64,000 nucleotides of DNA from JASLCR01 sp964619585 (GTDB taxonomy: Bacteria > Patescibacteriota > Saccharimonadia > Saccharimonadales > Saccharimonadaceae), in contig CAZUCO010000003.1 of NCBI GenBank assembly GCA_964619585.1, positions 67,899 through 131,898 on the forward strand, given 5' to 3'. This document shows, piece after piece, positions 8,609 through 17,240 of this stretch; position 1 is the stretch's first letter, and each line of letters begins with the position of its first letter. The position numbers were made by a program, and so were the translations under genes. The notes below the pieces were generated by a model. That model saw nothing but the letters and a program-made list of their open reading frames with translations, had not been told where the DNA came from and searched no databases.

Positions 8609-9509
8609 CTATCTGGAGCAGTAACTTCTCGATCAACAACCAGCTATCAACGCTGGTTGTTTTCATACTGCGATCAGTCTCGGCAAATTTCTGCATCAAC
8701 ACCGCAACATCGGCCTGACCATAAGTGCGGGCATACGGTGCGAGCTTTGAAAGCGCAAACGGATGAGCGCCTATATCAGTAGCAACTTCACGAGGGGATT
8801 TTCTGCCGAGACAAAGTGCCGCAAACTGCAAAACCTGAGAGCTCAACAGCCCGAACACTCGGTACGGATCTTCGTCACGCTGAAGTTGATCAATAATCTC
8901 ACGAACCTTACGTGTGTCTTTTTCAAGTGCCGCACCAAATAGTTCAAAGATACGATTCTCAGGAATTGCCTCAACGATATCGTCAATTATCTCTTGTGTC
9001 ACTTCGCCGTCAACAAGCGCCAGCTTATCAAGCGCAGCGGCTAGCTGCCCCTGGACAACACCGATTCTATCCACAAGTTGAGAGCTACGAACGGTTGAGA
9101 GCTCAAAGCCTTTTTTTTTCGCCTCGACACGTGCCCATTCGACAGCCTTTCCATGATCGCGCGGCGTCCACTCTGCACACTCATGCACTATGGCGTGCTT
9201 TTGCAACCATTTGTATGTCTTGGTGCGCTTATCAAGCGATGGCTCCATGAGAACGATATCTGTAGTATCACTTGCCTTTTCAAGCCAACCGCTCAATTCA
9301 GGCCAGATCGTGGTATTTTCCGATAGTCGTCTGATGACTATCAAGCGCTTATCAGCGAACAATGACTGACCCATGAACAGATCAGACAATTGGTCCTGCT
9401 TCAGCTCGGCCCCATCGATCTTTTCGGGCACCCCACCAAACTTAGCAACAAGCTGCTCGAGCAGCCTATCAATTGCAAAACTATTTTCACCAGTCAGAAG
9501 ATAAATCAC
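8598..9509 (-). CDS. holA: DNA polymerase III delta subunit
   Basis: Clamp-loader delta subunit, 303 residues. It opens the beta sliding clamp within the tau/delta/delta-prime complex. The N-terminus IYLLTGENSFAIDRLLEQL and the later IPENRIFELFGAALEKD segment match the HolA pattern; Walker motifs are absent, as expected for delta. It starts with GTG at 9509: TATAAT (minus strand, 9517-9522) ends exactly 7 nt before it, so this looks like a leaderless GTG mRNA. It is convergent with rpsT and overlaps it; the rpsT-holA proximity is common in bacteria. Confidence 0.9.
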   Translation of the reverse strand: MIYLLTGENSFAIDRLLEQLVAKFGGVPEKIDGAELKQDQLSDLFMGQSLFADKRLIVIRRLSENTTIWPELSGWLEKASDTTDIVLMEPSLDKRTKTYKWLQKHAIVHECAEWTPRDHGKAVEWARVEAKKKGFELSTVRSSQLVDRIGVVQGQLAAALDKLALVDGEVTQEIIDDIVEAIPENRIFELFGAALEKDTRKVREIIDQLQRDEDPYRVFGLLSSQVLQFAALCLGRKSPREVATDIGAHPFALSKLAPYARTYGQADVAVLMQKFAETDRSMKTTSVDSWLLIEKLLLQIATL

Positions 9510-9572
9510 TGACTATATTATACGCTACGACACCCCTCGTGCAGGTTTTGTGTACCTACACAAACCAACAAA

Positions 9573-10277
9573 CTAAATTGACCATGCCTTCAAGCGATCG
9601 AGGGGGACATCTTTTTGAACTTTCTCGCTAGGCAAGTACACCCGTACGAGACCTGATGCAAGGTACGCACGTACCTGCCAGCCTCCTTCAAGATACGCTT
9701 CCCCATCTTCGGTTTTTGGATTACGAGATACTGTTACTTCTTTACCGATAGCAAATTGTGGATTACGGATAAGCTCTTCTCGAAGTTCTTCAAGTTTGAT
9801 GTCCGCATCCCTCACAGCCTGAATGGCAAGTTCTGATTCGTCTTTTGACGTACCAGGTAGCGTCTCCTCTCTTAGACGAGCAAAATCAATTGGACGCTTT
9901 TCGGCTTGTCCAAGATCAATTTCAATCTTATTATCTTGTACCCAGTCTTGATAACCTGGAATATCATATAGATCTCGGTTACGTGCGTAGTGGGGCTGTA
10001 CACCGTAGTTTAAATTATTCACCCCTATAGCTTGCCCAAAAGCCCATAGTTTTTCCTTGAGGGCTGCAATCGTTTTTCCTTCTTGTGTTTTATCAAAATC
10101 CACTGACTGCTCGGGCAATATCTTTGTTTTACCTAGCCTCTCATCTGGTATGAAAGCCGTCGGAATTTGGTCTTCTATATATTGCTCATCAAGCCGAACT
10201 ACTTGCTTGGCAATCGCACTTTTGATAGTTGGGCTAAGTGGTATCTCTGGCACGGGTCGGTCGTGATTCAGATTCAT
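9573..10277 (-). CDS. Uncharacterised 234-residue protein
   Basis: I do not recognise this protein. It is soluble and charged, without a signal peptide or membrane segment. A predicted helical middle (about 150-175, rich in E/L/R) is followed by a small beta-rich C-terminus (WQVRAYLASGLVRVYLPSEK), reminiscent of a compact SH3-like or KOW-like barrel. Its promoter is the best consensus one in the window: TTGACA, 17 bp, TATAAT (minus strand, 10287-10292), ending 9 nt before the ATG with no Shine-Dalgarno. It lies between holA and mutM and is transcribed in the same direction, but from its own promoter. Confidence 0.7.
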   Translation of the reverse strand: MNLNHDRPVPEIPLSPTIKSAIAKQVVRLDEQYIEDQIPTAFIPDERLGKTKILPEQSVDFDKTQEGKTIAALKEKLWAFGQAIGVNNLNYGVQPHYARNRDLYDIPGYQDWVQDNKIEIDLGQAEKRPIDFARLREETLPGTSKDESELAIQAVRDADIKLEELREELIRNPQFAIGKEVTVSRNPKTEDGEAYLEGGWQVRAYLASGLVRVYLPSEKVQKDVPLDRLKAWSI

Positions 10278-10320
10278 AGTAGTTTTATTATACTCTTTTA
10301 GAGTACTTTTGTCAATACAT

Positions 10321-11199
10321 TTATACTACCGGTGTCGGCTGGCACACCGGGCAAATGTGTGTGCCTCGGCCGGCAACCTTGAGCTTCTCGATCAACACAT
10401 CTGGATGGCGAGGACATGCCAGACCTTCTCGACGGAACACACGGGCGAAATCCATATAACTTCCCCTTTTGCCCTCGGCATTGATGTACGTATGATTCGA
10501 GGAACCACCCTTATCGATAGCAAGACTCATGACAGCACGCAGATCTTTAAAGAGCGCTTCATATTCTTCGTCCGTCACCGTACCCACAAGACGTGCTGGA
10601 TGAAGCTTTGCGCCCCACAAGCTCTCGTCGGCATAGATATTTCCCACTCCAGCAACAACCGTTTGATCAAGAAGCGCAGCCTTGATACTTGTTCTGGCGC
10701 GCCGTTTGAACCTGTCTCGAAACTCGTGCCAGGTAAAGTCGGCATCAAGAGGTTCAGGACCAACCTTCTGCATGAAATCAATGTTTGGCACCTCAATGGT
10801 TGGCAAGAGCCGTATCCAGCCAAACTTACGTTGATCGTTAAAGAAAAGCTTCGATCCATCGGCAAATTCGATTGTTGCTCGAGTCGATTTGTCAGGCAAA
10901 TCGTTGATGAGACTATCGTTTGGATGTCCCGCACCAAAACGCTCCTCGCCCACAAACACAAGCTGTCCTGTCATCTTGAGATGAATGATGAGGCTATATT
11001 CGCTTGAAAGATCGATGATCAATACCTTGGCACGACGACGAACCGTCAAGATCTTGGCTTCTATTAGAAATGCTTTTACGTCGGTTGCTGCATTAGGAAA
11101 CGATTTTTCTGTATCGTGTGAGACTTTCTTGACTGCTCTCCCGACAATCAGCCGGTCCAAACCACGACGAACCGTCTCAACCTCTGGTAGCTCAGGCAT
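10321..11199 (-). CDS. mutM: Formamidopyrimidine-DNA glycosylase
   Basis: Base-excision repair enzyme that removes 8-oxoguanine and nicks the abasic site. The protein is 292 residues and begins MPELPEVETVRRGL, where Pro2 is the nucleophile and Glu3 the catalytic acid. The helix-two-turn-helix (YADESLWGAKLHPARL region) and the C-terminal zinc finger AGRGTHICPVCQ are present. The first metal pair of the finger is CPRH rather than the usual CxxC, so one ligand would be His. The ATG overlaps the stop of the upstream HAD gene by 8 nt, so the two are one transcription unit driven from the HAD promoter. Confidence 0.96.
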   Translation of the reverse strand: MPELPEVETVRRGLDRLIVGRAVKKVSHDTEKSFPNAATDVKAFLIEAKILTVRRRAKVLIIDLSSEYSLIIHLKMTGQLVFVGEERFGAGHPNDSLINDLPDKSTRATIEFADGSKLFFNDQRKFGWIRLLPTIEVPNIDFMQKVGPEPLDADFTWHEFRDRFKRRARTSIKAALLDQTVVAGVGNIYADESLWGAKLHPARLVGTVTDEEYEALFKDLRAVMSLAIDKGGSSNHTYINAEGKRGSYMDFARVFRREGLACPRHPDVLIEKLKVAGRGTHICPVCQPTPVV

Positions 11200-11770
11200 A
11201 CTGCTCCAAAAAAGCCCTTAAATCGGCACGTAGTTGGTCATTACTTCGAAACCATACCGCATGCATACCCACTTCTTTTGCACCTGTCGTGAATACTTCA
11301 CGATCATCAACAAATACGCATTCTTCTGGTAAGACTTCGAGCTTCGCGGCAATCGTCTCATACATAGCTGGGTGCGGTTTCACCACACCCAGCTCGAACG
11401 AGAAGGTCTTTGCATCAAATAGAGCGTTCTGCTCTGGGGCAAAAAGCTCTGAAGTATAGTCAGCTGCCACGTTGCTGAGTAAACCAATCTTGTAATGTGG
11501 CTTCAGCTCACCCGCAATAAAATCAAATAGTTCATTGTTTGGCGTATGTATATCCACAACCCGACGTACCTCATCGATACTCACCTCTGCAAGCTCTGCC
11601 AGTGCCTCTTCAAATTGGTCTTGGCTTATGAGTCGTGCATCAGCACGTTTATTGAGCTCAACCGCCTCTTGTTGCAATGCATCATCACGAGACAGATACT
11701 GATCTTTAAACGCAAGCCACCCGTCATTTGTCAGTACACCGAAACAATCAAAAATAACAGCTTTTATCAT
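11192..11770 (-). CDS. HAD-superfamily hydrolase
   Basis: Haloacid dehalogenase-type phosphatase of about 192 residues. Motif I is FDCFGVLT, with the nucleophile Asp near residue 8; the second Asp of the usual DxD is replaced (DxF), as in HAD subfamilies acting on sugars or epoxide-hydrolase N-domains. Motif II is LLSNVA, motif III KPHPAMYETI, and motif IV VDDRE. Two ATGs stand in tandem (11773 and 11770); TATACT ends 8 nt before the second, so 11770 is preferred and the mRNA is near leaderless. It heads an operon with mutM, perhaps to dephosphorylate damaged nucleotides or sugars, but this is conjecture. Confidence 0.85.
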   Translation of the reverse strand: MIKAVIFDCFGVLTNDGWLAFKDQYLSRDDALQQEAVELNKRADARLISQDQFEEALAELAEVSIDEVRRVVDIHTPNNELFDFIAGELKPHYKIGLLSNVAADYTSELFAPEQNALFDAKTFSFELGVVKPHPAMYETIAAKLEVLPEECVFVDDREVFTTGAKEVGMHAVWFRSNDQLRADLRAFLEQYA

Positions 11771-11792
11771 CATGTATTAGTATACCAGTCGC

Positions 11793-12419
11793 TTAGAGCT
11801 GTAAACGCAAACCAGGACGCTCAGAAGGAATCAAGTCTTCAGCACCAGGTATTTGAGCATAGAAAAGACCGTTTAGCTGCTCGACACTTGCTTCGAGTGA
11901 ACCCTTTGAGCCATCACAAGTTGAAGTCCATAGTCGTTTGACTGCGTCGTTGTTCACAAGCACTGAGTACTCATAGACATAGCCACCCGCACAAATACCG
12001 CGAAGATCGTTTTTGGCATCGTCAGTCGGTACAGTACCCTTCATCATGTTGGCTTTATCGAGTGCATACACAAATTGTTCATAAGCGGCACGGTTGTTTG
12101 TTAGCTGCTTAGTCTTTTCTTTATCCTCTAGATATCCTCTGTAAACTGATAGATCACGCGAGCTTGGCGATACGATCACGCGGTATGACTTGAACTCTTC
12201 TTGAGCCACAATCGGACCACGAACAGTCAAGCTAACTGAGTGGTCTTCGGTTGTTTTCAGTAGCTCCTCTCGACCTTGATCGACAGCTGTTTCTGTGGTG
12301 GTCGTTCGGTCACCCGAAAAAAAGATTGCTCTCGCAATCGATACAATTGCAACAATCACTACAATGATAACAATCATCGTAATGAAGAGTGGGAATAGTC
12401 GAGTATTGTTTCGATTCAT
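11793..12419 (-). CDS. Membrane-anchored orphan protein
   Basis: Protein of about 208 residues, unrecognised. A short basic N-terminus (MNRNNTRLFP) is followed by a strongly hydrophobic helix (about 10-33, rich in I/V). An extracytoplasmic domain of about 170 residues then carries two cysteines (in GICAG and STCDG) that could form a disulfide. ATG 12419 is preferred because it begins the signal-anchor; the longer frame from 12509 runs through the neighbouring gene. The start lies 19 nt beyond the stop of the nuclease-like gene on the same strand, which suggests co-transcription. No Shine-Dalgarno is convincing (AAAGGTGG is 12 nt away). Confidence 0.7.
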   Translation of the reverse strand: MNRNNTRLFPLFITMIVIIVVIVAIVSIARAIFFSGDRTTTTETAVDQGREELLKTTEDHSVSLTVRGPIVAQEEFKSYRVIVSPSSRDLSVYRGYLEDKEKTKQLTNNRAAYEQFVYALDKANMMKGTVPTDDAKNDLRGICAGGYVYEYSVLVNNDAVKRLWTSTCDGSKGSLEASVEQLNGLFYAQIPGAEDLIPSERPGLRLQL

Positions 12420-12438
12420 GACTTTAAAATACCACCTT

Positions 12439-13266
12439 TTACCCCTGATGTCGAGCGCTATAGAGACAGATTTCATGCAGCAGTCTTCCGAGCGGACGAG
12501 TATCAGCAAACTGAAAGTCTTTTACTTCTCCCAGGCGCTCTGGACGCACACAAAGGATTGTCACTGGCACATAGCCAGCATCACTACGATTTCTCACGAG
12601 GATAAAATCATCTTGGTCAGCCTGCAGAAGATCCTCTGTTGTGATACGATGCTCGTGCTCAAGATCCTCAAGCCGATGACGAAACGCACTCGGTGTCTTG
12701 CAATCAATATTGAGCAAAGTGCCGCTCTCATTCTCGATAATGACCATGTCTATGCCAAATGCGTCCTCAACACGTGACGTCATAGTTACACTGAAGCCTT
12801 CAGCTCGGGCGCCAAGAAATACGGCGATCTCCCTGCTGAGCCCTCTAACGATTGCGTCAAACTGCTCATCAGTAAACATCGGCGTTTTCTCAGCCCGACA
12901 AAAATTGGTCATTACTACCTTTATGCGCTGAGCAAAATCTTGCAATCTTTCGTGAGGTAGCGCCAGTACAAGATCAACAAACGTATCGTTGAAATCAATC
13001 AGCTCAAACAGTCGTTTTTCCCGATGATGATAGCCACCAGGATGAATATCCATCTGTGCCTGAGCCAGTGCCGCTCGCGGTGTCTGCAGTACGAGCAGTT
13101 TCTCAAGTAGTTTTACTTTTTCTTCGCCTTTTGCAGCCAGGAGTTGATGCTTGAGTTGCTCAATCTTTGGATTGAGTCGTTCAACGCCAGTGGGTTGCCA
13201 TGCACTTGGGTGCCGGCGCTTACGACGCCAGCGAGGTCGCCAATGATGCCACCGCCGCCCGCTCAC
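12439..13266 (-). CDS. PD-(D/E)XK nuclease-like protein
   Basis: Protein of 275 residues if started at GTG 13266, whose GTGA overlaps the stop of the upstream FMN-protein gene (translational coupling). A longer frame from TTG 13308 is possible. The N-terminus is very basic (RRWHHWRPRWRRKRR), suggesting nucleic-acid contact. In the second half GIDMVII (Asp about 173) is followed 15 residues later by NIDCK (Asp 188, Lys 190). This Asp-x(n)-Asp-x-Lys spacing after hydrophobic strands is the core of the PD-(D/E)XK nuclease fold, with Glu146 upstream as a possible helix ligand. The substrate is unknown. It is not accompanied by a methylase, so a restriction role is unlikely. Confidence 0.6.
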   Translation of the reverse strand: MSGRRWHHWRPRWRRKRRHPSAWQPTGVERLNPKIEQLKHQLLAAKGEEKVKLLEKLLVLQTPRAALAQAQMDIHPGGYHHREKRLFELIDFNDTFVDLVLALPHERLQDFAQRIKVVMTNFCRAEKTPMFTDEQFDAIVRGLSREIAVFLGARAEGFSVTMTSRVEDAFGIDMVIIENESGTLLNIDCKTPSAFRHRLEDLEHEHRITTEDLLQADQDDFILVRNRSDAGYVPVTILCVRPERLGEVKDFQFADTRPLGRLLHEICLYSARHQG

Positions 13267-13619
13267 AAATCTATTTCTCGTTTTCGAAATGTTTCGTCGT
13301 TGATCCAAGCTTTTTTTGCGGTAAAGCGGTAGCGACCAAAACCAGGCTTGAACTCTTCTACAAGTTCTCCTCGACCCTGAGCATATATACCAATCTGTGA
13401 ATCTTCTAGCTTTTGAAAAATAGTAATTGCCATCTCTGGCCGCGCTTCAAGTGCCTTGCTATGCTCTGTTGTAAGTACCGAATCCCATTCAAACACATTG
13501 CCCTCTTGTAAGCGTATTCTCACCGGCACCGCCCATGGCGTACCGTCATCAAGCGCAACCGCAAGCACCATGAATTGTTGATCTTTTAGAAATTGTTTTG
13601 CTTTTTCGTTGTCGTCCAT
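13263..13619 (-). CDS. Pyridoxamine 5'-phosphate oxidase-like FMN-binding protein
   Basis: Small split-barrel protein of 118 residues in the PNPOx-like superfamily. The pattern FMVLAVALDDGTPWAVPVRI, then a strand containing SVLTTEHSKALEARPEMAIT, matches the flavin-binding dimer family; members reduce or oxidise small cofactors such as F420- or FMN-dependent substrates. The enzyme's substrate is not evident, and the C-terminal arginine/lysine-rich segment replaces the PNPOx-specific dimerisation motif. It starts 2 nt after the deaminase stop and its own stop overlaps the next gene as GTGA, so it is the middle gene of a tight three-gene unit. Confidence 0.75.
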   Translation of the reverse strand: MDDNEKAKQFLKDQQFMVLAVALDDGTPWAVPVRIRLQEGNVFEWDSVLTTEHSKALEARPEMAITIFQKLEDSQIGIYAQGRGELVEEFKPGFGRYRFTAKKAWINDETFRKREIDL

Positions 13620-13621
13620 AG

Positions 13622-14035
13622 TTATTTCTCCAATGGTATGTATTCAATACTTATTGTACGACGAGTCAGATGATTCGCCATATCTTGCAAGCTATAGTCT
13701 CTAAATTCATACATATAATCCTGTTCATTTGCCGGCACAGCATACACAACTCTATCCACACCAGCCCATGCCGCACAGCTAAAGCACATCAGGCATGGTT
13801 CATGGCTGCCGTACATTGTTGCACCGTCAAGGTTGTGTGAGCCGATCGTTTTACAAGCCATTTTGATCGCTGAGGTTTCTGCATGAAGTGTCGGATCGTG
13901 CTCTTCATGAACATGATTGAAATCTTCACCAATAATCTTGCCGTCTTTCACAATTACTGCACCGAAATTGTATGGCTCGGCCTTTTTATTGCCGATTTCC
14001 GTTGCACGCTTGAGGTAATTTTGATCAGTCATCAT
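13622..14035 (-). CDS. Nucleoside/guanine deaminase-like zinc enzyme
   Basis: Cytidine-deaminase-fold protein of 137 residues (136 from the second of two tandem ATGs). The zinc site is complete: HAETS (His ligand and proton-shuttling Glu) and PCLMC (two Cys ligands). The sequence between, and AGVDRVVYAVP after it, resemble the guanine deaminase / general nucleoside deaminase branch more than TadA, which has a longer C-terminal helix. TadA function is therefore unlikely, which is of interest because the window also carries a tRNA-Arg with a GCG anticodon (wobble-deamination not needed). First gene of the unit with the FMN protein and the nuclease-like protein. Confidence 0.85.
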   Translation of the reverse strand: MMTDQNYLKRATEIGNKKAEPYNFGAVIVKDGKIIGEDFNHVHEEHDPTLHAETSAIKMACKTIGSHNLDGATMYGSHEPCLMCFSCAAWAGVDRVVYAVPANEQDYMYEFRDYSLQDMANHLTRRTISIEYIPLEK

Positions 14036-14109
14036 ATCATTTTCTCTAAGGTATCTTTTAAGGTTAAAAATTGATTGTATATAATTGCCCCTATCACTTC
14101 TGGTCCATC

Positions 14110-14670
14110 TTAATAATATCCCGGATTATAGTAGCCCGTATCTAAACTAAGTATGTGCTCTATATAGTCAGCAGGTATGCGGTAATCCTGTTTTGCACGT
14201 GCTTCTGTCTCCTCAAGAGGTTGTGCCCCTGGCTTTTCCATCTCAGTACCAAACACTTCACAAAATACCTCTGAAATATCGTTGTGTGCCGTTGCCGCAA
14301 ACCTCATAAAAAGCACTTCTTCAAGAAAATGATGGCCAACTTCATGACTAAAGACATGTTGTTGCTTTGAAGGTTCAGTCTGGGGATTAAGCTTAATTTG
14401 CGCCACACCCGAATCCATTGGGCATGCTAGCCTCGGCACATACAGGCCACTACCTTTTATCAATGTAGGGTCATAGTCGACAACTATACCGAGTCTTTCC
14501 GCAGTTGCAGGTATATCGATTAAGCCCGAATTTCGTACACTCACCTCACCAATATACAGTCGTGCATCAGACTCTTGGTAAAAGTCAGCTACTCTACCTT
14601 GCTCCAAAACATTACTTAGACGATTTCTTACAACAAAAGCGGGAGGTGTATCGGAACCCCACGTCATCAT
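14110..14670 (-). CDS. ImmA/IrrE-family metallopeptidase-like protein
   Basis: Protein of 186 residues carrying the zinc-peptidase motif FSHEVGHHFLEE (HExxH) in its middle, followed by a Glu-rich helix (ISEVFCEVFGTEME) that can give the third ligand. This is the arrangement of ImmA/IrrE (COG2856) proteins, which cleave regulators in phages, ICEs and Deinococcus. It starts at ATG 14670, whose ATGA overlaps the polA stop, with GGGGGGAGG just upstream, so it is translated by coupling to polA. A direct link to DNA repair is inference from the neighbour. No XRE-type partner gene is next to it; the XRE gene at 34.2 kb is remote. Confidence 0.75.
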   Translation of the reverse strand: MMTWGSDTPPAFVVRNRLSNVLEQGRVADFYQESDARLYIGEVSVRNSGLIDIPATAERLGIVVDYDPTLIKGSGLYVPRLACPMDSGVAQIKLNPQTEPSKQQHVFSHEVGHHFLEEVLFMRFAATAHNDISEVFCEVFGTEMEKPGAQPLEETEARAKQDYRIPADYIEHILSLDTGYYNPGYY

Positions 14671-17195
14671 ACCTCCCCCCAATTCTTGCCCACACTCACA
14701 TCAACCTTGAGCTTGATCGGCAGTTCAGGTGCAATTGCTTCCATAGTCTCCTGCAAAATTTTGCCAACTTTCTCGGCATTTTTTTCTGGGCATTCGATGA
14801 GGATTGAGTCATGAATCTGCAGGATTTGCTCGCCGAGATCGCCCATCTTTTCATCGACTGCGATCATCGCCAGCTTCATAAGATCAGCCTCTGTACCCTG
14901 GATCGGCATGTTGGCAGCGGCACGTTTGCCGGCTTCACGCACCATGAAATTACTGCTACTTACATCCGGTGTTGGGCGGCGGCGACCGTAATACGTCTCA
15001 ACGTAGCCCTCGCTTTTTGCTTTTTCAAGTGTCGCATCAATGTATTCGCGAATTGGTTTTCGCAGCTCAAAATACTGATCAATAAATTTCTTCGCTTCAC
15101 CAAATGTCATGCCGGTGTTTTGTGCCAGTGCGTGTGGACCCATGCCGTAGAGTACGCCGAAGTTAATCACCTTGGCATCACGACGCTGGCCTTTTGTCAC
15201 TTGGTCGAGTGGTACCCCCAGCACGTCGCTAGCCGTCTTGGCATGGATATCAATGTCGCTGTTGAAATCATCGATCATTTGCTGATCGCCAGCCAGCACT
15301 GCTGCAAGACGAAGCTCAAACTGCGAGTAGTCAGCACTGACAAATACATTGTCTTTTTCTGGGATAAAGGCCTCGCGGATCTTGCGCCCTAAGTCGCTAC
15401 GAATCGGGATGTTTTGTAGGTTCGGGCTGGTACTCGACAGTCGCCCTGTTGCGGCAACATCCTGGTTGAATGTCGTATGAAGGCGATGATCGTCGTCAGC
15501 AAGTTCTGGTAGCGGATCAACGTACGTATTCTTGAGCTTCGCAAGCTCACGCGTCTGCTCAATCAGTTCGATGATTGGATGTTGACCACGAAGTTTGTCG
15601 AGTGTTTTTTGGTCAGTACTATAGCCGTTCTTGCCCTTTTTTACTCCTGCAGTTGGGAGCTGCAACTTGGTAAAGAGTACTTCAGAAAGCTGCGTTGGTG
15701 ATCCAATATTAAACTCATACCCAGCCACCTGATACATTTGTTGTTCAAGCTCAGCATGTTTCTTGCCTAACTCCTGGCTCATCTTGCCAAGTAGCTTTGG
15801 ATCGAGTTTGATACCACGGTGCTCCATCATAAACAGATGGTAGATTAGCGGAAAATCAAAGCGCTCTGCAATGTCTTTTACCTTTGGCTTTTCATCAAAG
15901 GCATTCACCTGCCAGCCATACACCTGCCAGGTAGCTGCCACTTCTTCGGTTGGTGACGATAGCTCACCGCCCAAAAGCCCAGCCAGGCTTCGATCGCGCC
16001 GCAGCGGGTCTAGCAAGAAGGCCGCCTGACGCACATCATGAATTGCATCGAACCGCACGCTCACCCCATGCTTCGCGAGCAAGTGATAGACCGCTTTCAC
16101 ATCGTAACTTACTACCAAACCCATTTCGATCGCGCGCCAGAAACTGGTTGGGATTTCGTCGATCGCTTTACGTGAAAGCGTCGTCTGAGCCAGTGAGACC
16201 CAAAGCTCATCACCAGATGTATGGAGCACAATTGGCCCTTCGATCATTGGCTGCTCTGGCCATTCGACTTCCTTCAGATTCACTTCTTCAGAAGCGTGGA
16301 AGTAAAGACTCGTGTCAGCCACTTCTTGCATGTGCTTTGGCAATCGCTTGATAAGTGAGTGGAATTCAAATTCTTTTAGTTTTTTGGCAACCGCCGGAAG
16401 ATCGGTATTGTGAATATCTGCTTCTTTCCAATCAAGCTCAATCGGCGCATCACACCAGATCTTGGCAAGCTCACGGCTCATAAACGCATTGTCTCGGTCT
16501 GTTTCGAGTTTCGTTTTCTGCGCACCCTTGAGCTCTTCAAGATGCTCGTAAATCCCATCAAGTGTCTTGTATTCGCCAAGTAGTGTTTGTGCAGCTTTTG
16601 GTCCAATACCGCGGACGCCTGGAATATTGTCAGAGGAGTCACCAACAAGCGCCTTGTAATCGATAAATTGCGGCAGCTTTACCCCATATTTTTCTTCAAA
16701 CTCCGCCTCGGTAAAGCGCATCATGTCGCTACCCTTTTTGTTGATATACACACTCGTATGAGGTGTAAGCAGCTGCATCATGTCGTAGTCACCACTCACC
16801 ACGCACGTTTCGATATCTTTTTTGGCTGCCTCAACTGAAATAGTCCCGATGATGTCATCGGCTTCGTAATCGTCCAGCTCAAGTACTGGCCAATCAAAAC
16901 TGCCAAGCAGCTCATGTAGCAGTGGGATCTGGGCGAAAAAGTCTTCTGGTGGACGTTTACGTCCGGCTTTATACTCTGGAAAGATCTCTTTTCGCTTCCT
17001 GGTCGCAGTTTTTGATTTGTCCCATGCCACTGCCACATAATCAGGCTCAAGCTTCTTGATCACTTCGATAGCGATGCTGGCAAAGCCATACACACCGCCT
17101 GTTGGCGTCCCGTCAGACAGGCTCAGACCTGGCATCGCGAAGTAGCCGCGGTAGAATACGCTCATTCCATCGATTAGCACCAGGCGTTTTGTCAT
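14667..17195 (-). CDS. polA: DNA polymerase I
   Basis: Repair and Okazaki-fragment polymerase of 842 residues. The 5'-nuclease domain is N-terminal (DGMSVFYRGYFAM, YEADDIIGT, DSSDNIPGVRGIGPK), then a degenerate 3'-5' exonuclease domain without the acidic motifs, then the polymerase: motif A DYSQFELR, the O-helix RRDAKVINFGVLYGMG, and motif C QIHDS. Motif C has Ser797 where most Pol I enzymes have Glu (HDE); the metal ligand Asp796 is kept. ATG 17195 is chosen because TATACT (minus strand, 17202-17207) ends 6 nt before it, making the mRNA leaderless. The stop overlaps the downstream metallopeptidase start. Confidence 0.97.
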   Translation of the reverse strand: MTKRLVLIDGMSVFYRGYFAMPGLSLSDGTPTGGVYGFASIAIEVIKKLEPDYVAVAWDKSKTATRKRKEIFPEYKAGRKRPPEDFFAQIPLLHELLGSFDWPVLELDDYEADDIIGTISVEAAKKDIETCVVSGDYDMMQLLTPHTSVYINKKGSDMMRFTEAEFEEKYGVKLPQFIDYKALVGDSSDNIPGVRGIGPKAAQTLLGEYKTLDGIYEHLEELKGAQKTKLETDRDNAFMSRELAKIWCDAPIELDWKEADIHNTDLPAVAKKLKEFEFHSLIKRLPKHMQEVADTSLYFHASEEVNLKEVEWPEQPMIEGPIVLHTSGDELWVSLAQTTLSRKAIDEIPTSFWRAIEMGLVVSYDVKAVYHLLAKHGVSVRFDAIHDVRQAAFLLDPLRRDRSLAGLLGGELSSPTEEVAATWQVYGWQVNAFDEKPKVKDIAERFDFPLIYHLFMMEHRGIKLDPKLLGKMSQELGKKHAELEQQMYQVAGYEFNIGSPTQLSEVLFTKLQLPTAGVKKGKNGYSTDQKTLDKLRGQHPIIELIEQTRELAKLKNTYVDPLPELADDDHRLHTTFNQDVAATGRLSSTSPNLQNIPIRSDLGRKIREAFIPEKDNVFVSADYSQFELRLAAVLAGDQQMIDDFNSDIDIHAKTASDVLGVPLDQVTKGQRRDAKVINFGVLYGMGPHALAQNTGMTFGEAKKFIDQYFELRKPIREYIDATLEKAKSEGYVETYYGRRRPTPDVSSSNFMVREAGKRAAANMPIQGTEADLMKLAMIAVDEKMGDLGEQILQIHDSILIECPEKNAEKVGKILQETMEAIAPELPIKLKVDVSVGKNWGEV

Positions 17196-17240
17196 GTTAC
17201 CAGTATACACTTAGTGTGAGCTTTGATCGGGGCTGGCAGA

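Noticed and set aside
14110..14670. Phage-type ImmA-ImmR pair
   Set aside because: No XRE gene, integrase or att repeat lies next to the metallopeptidase; it is coupled to polA.
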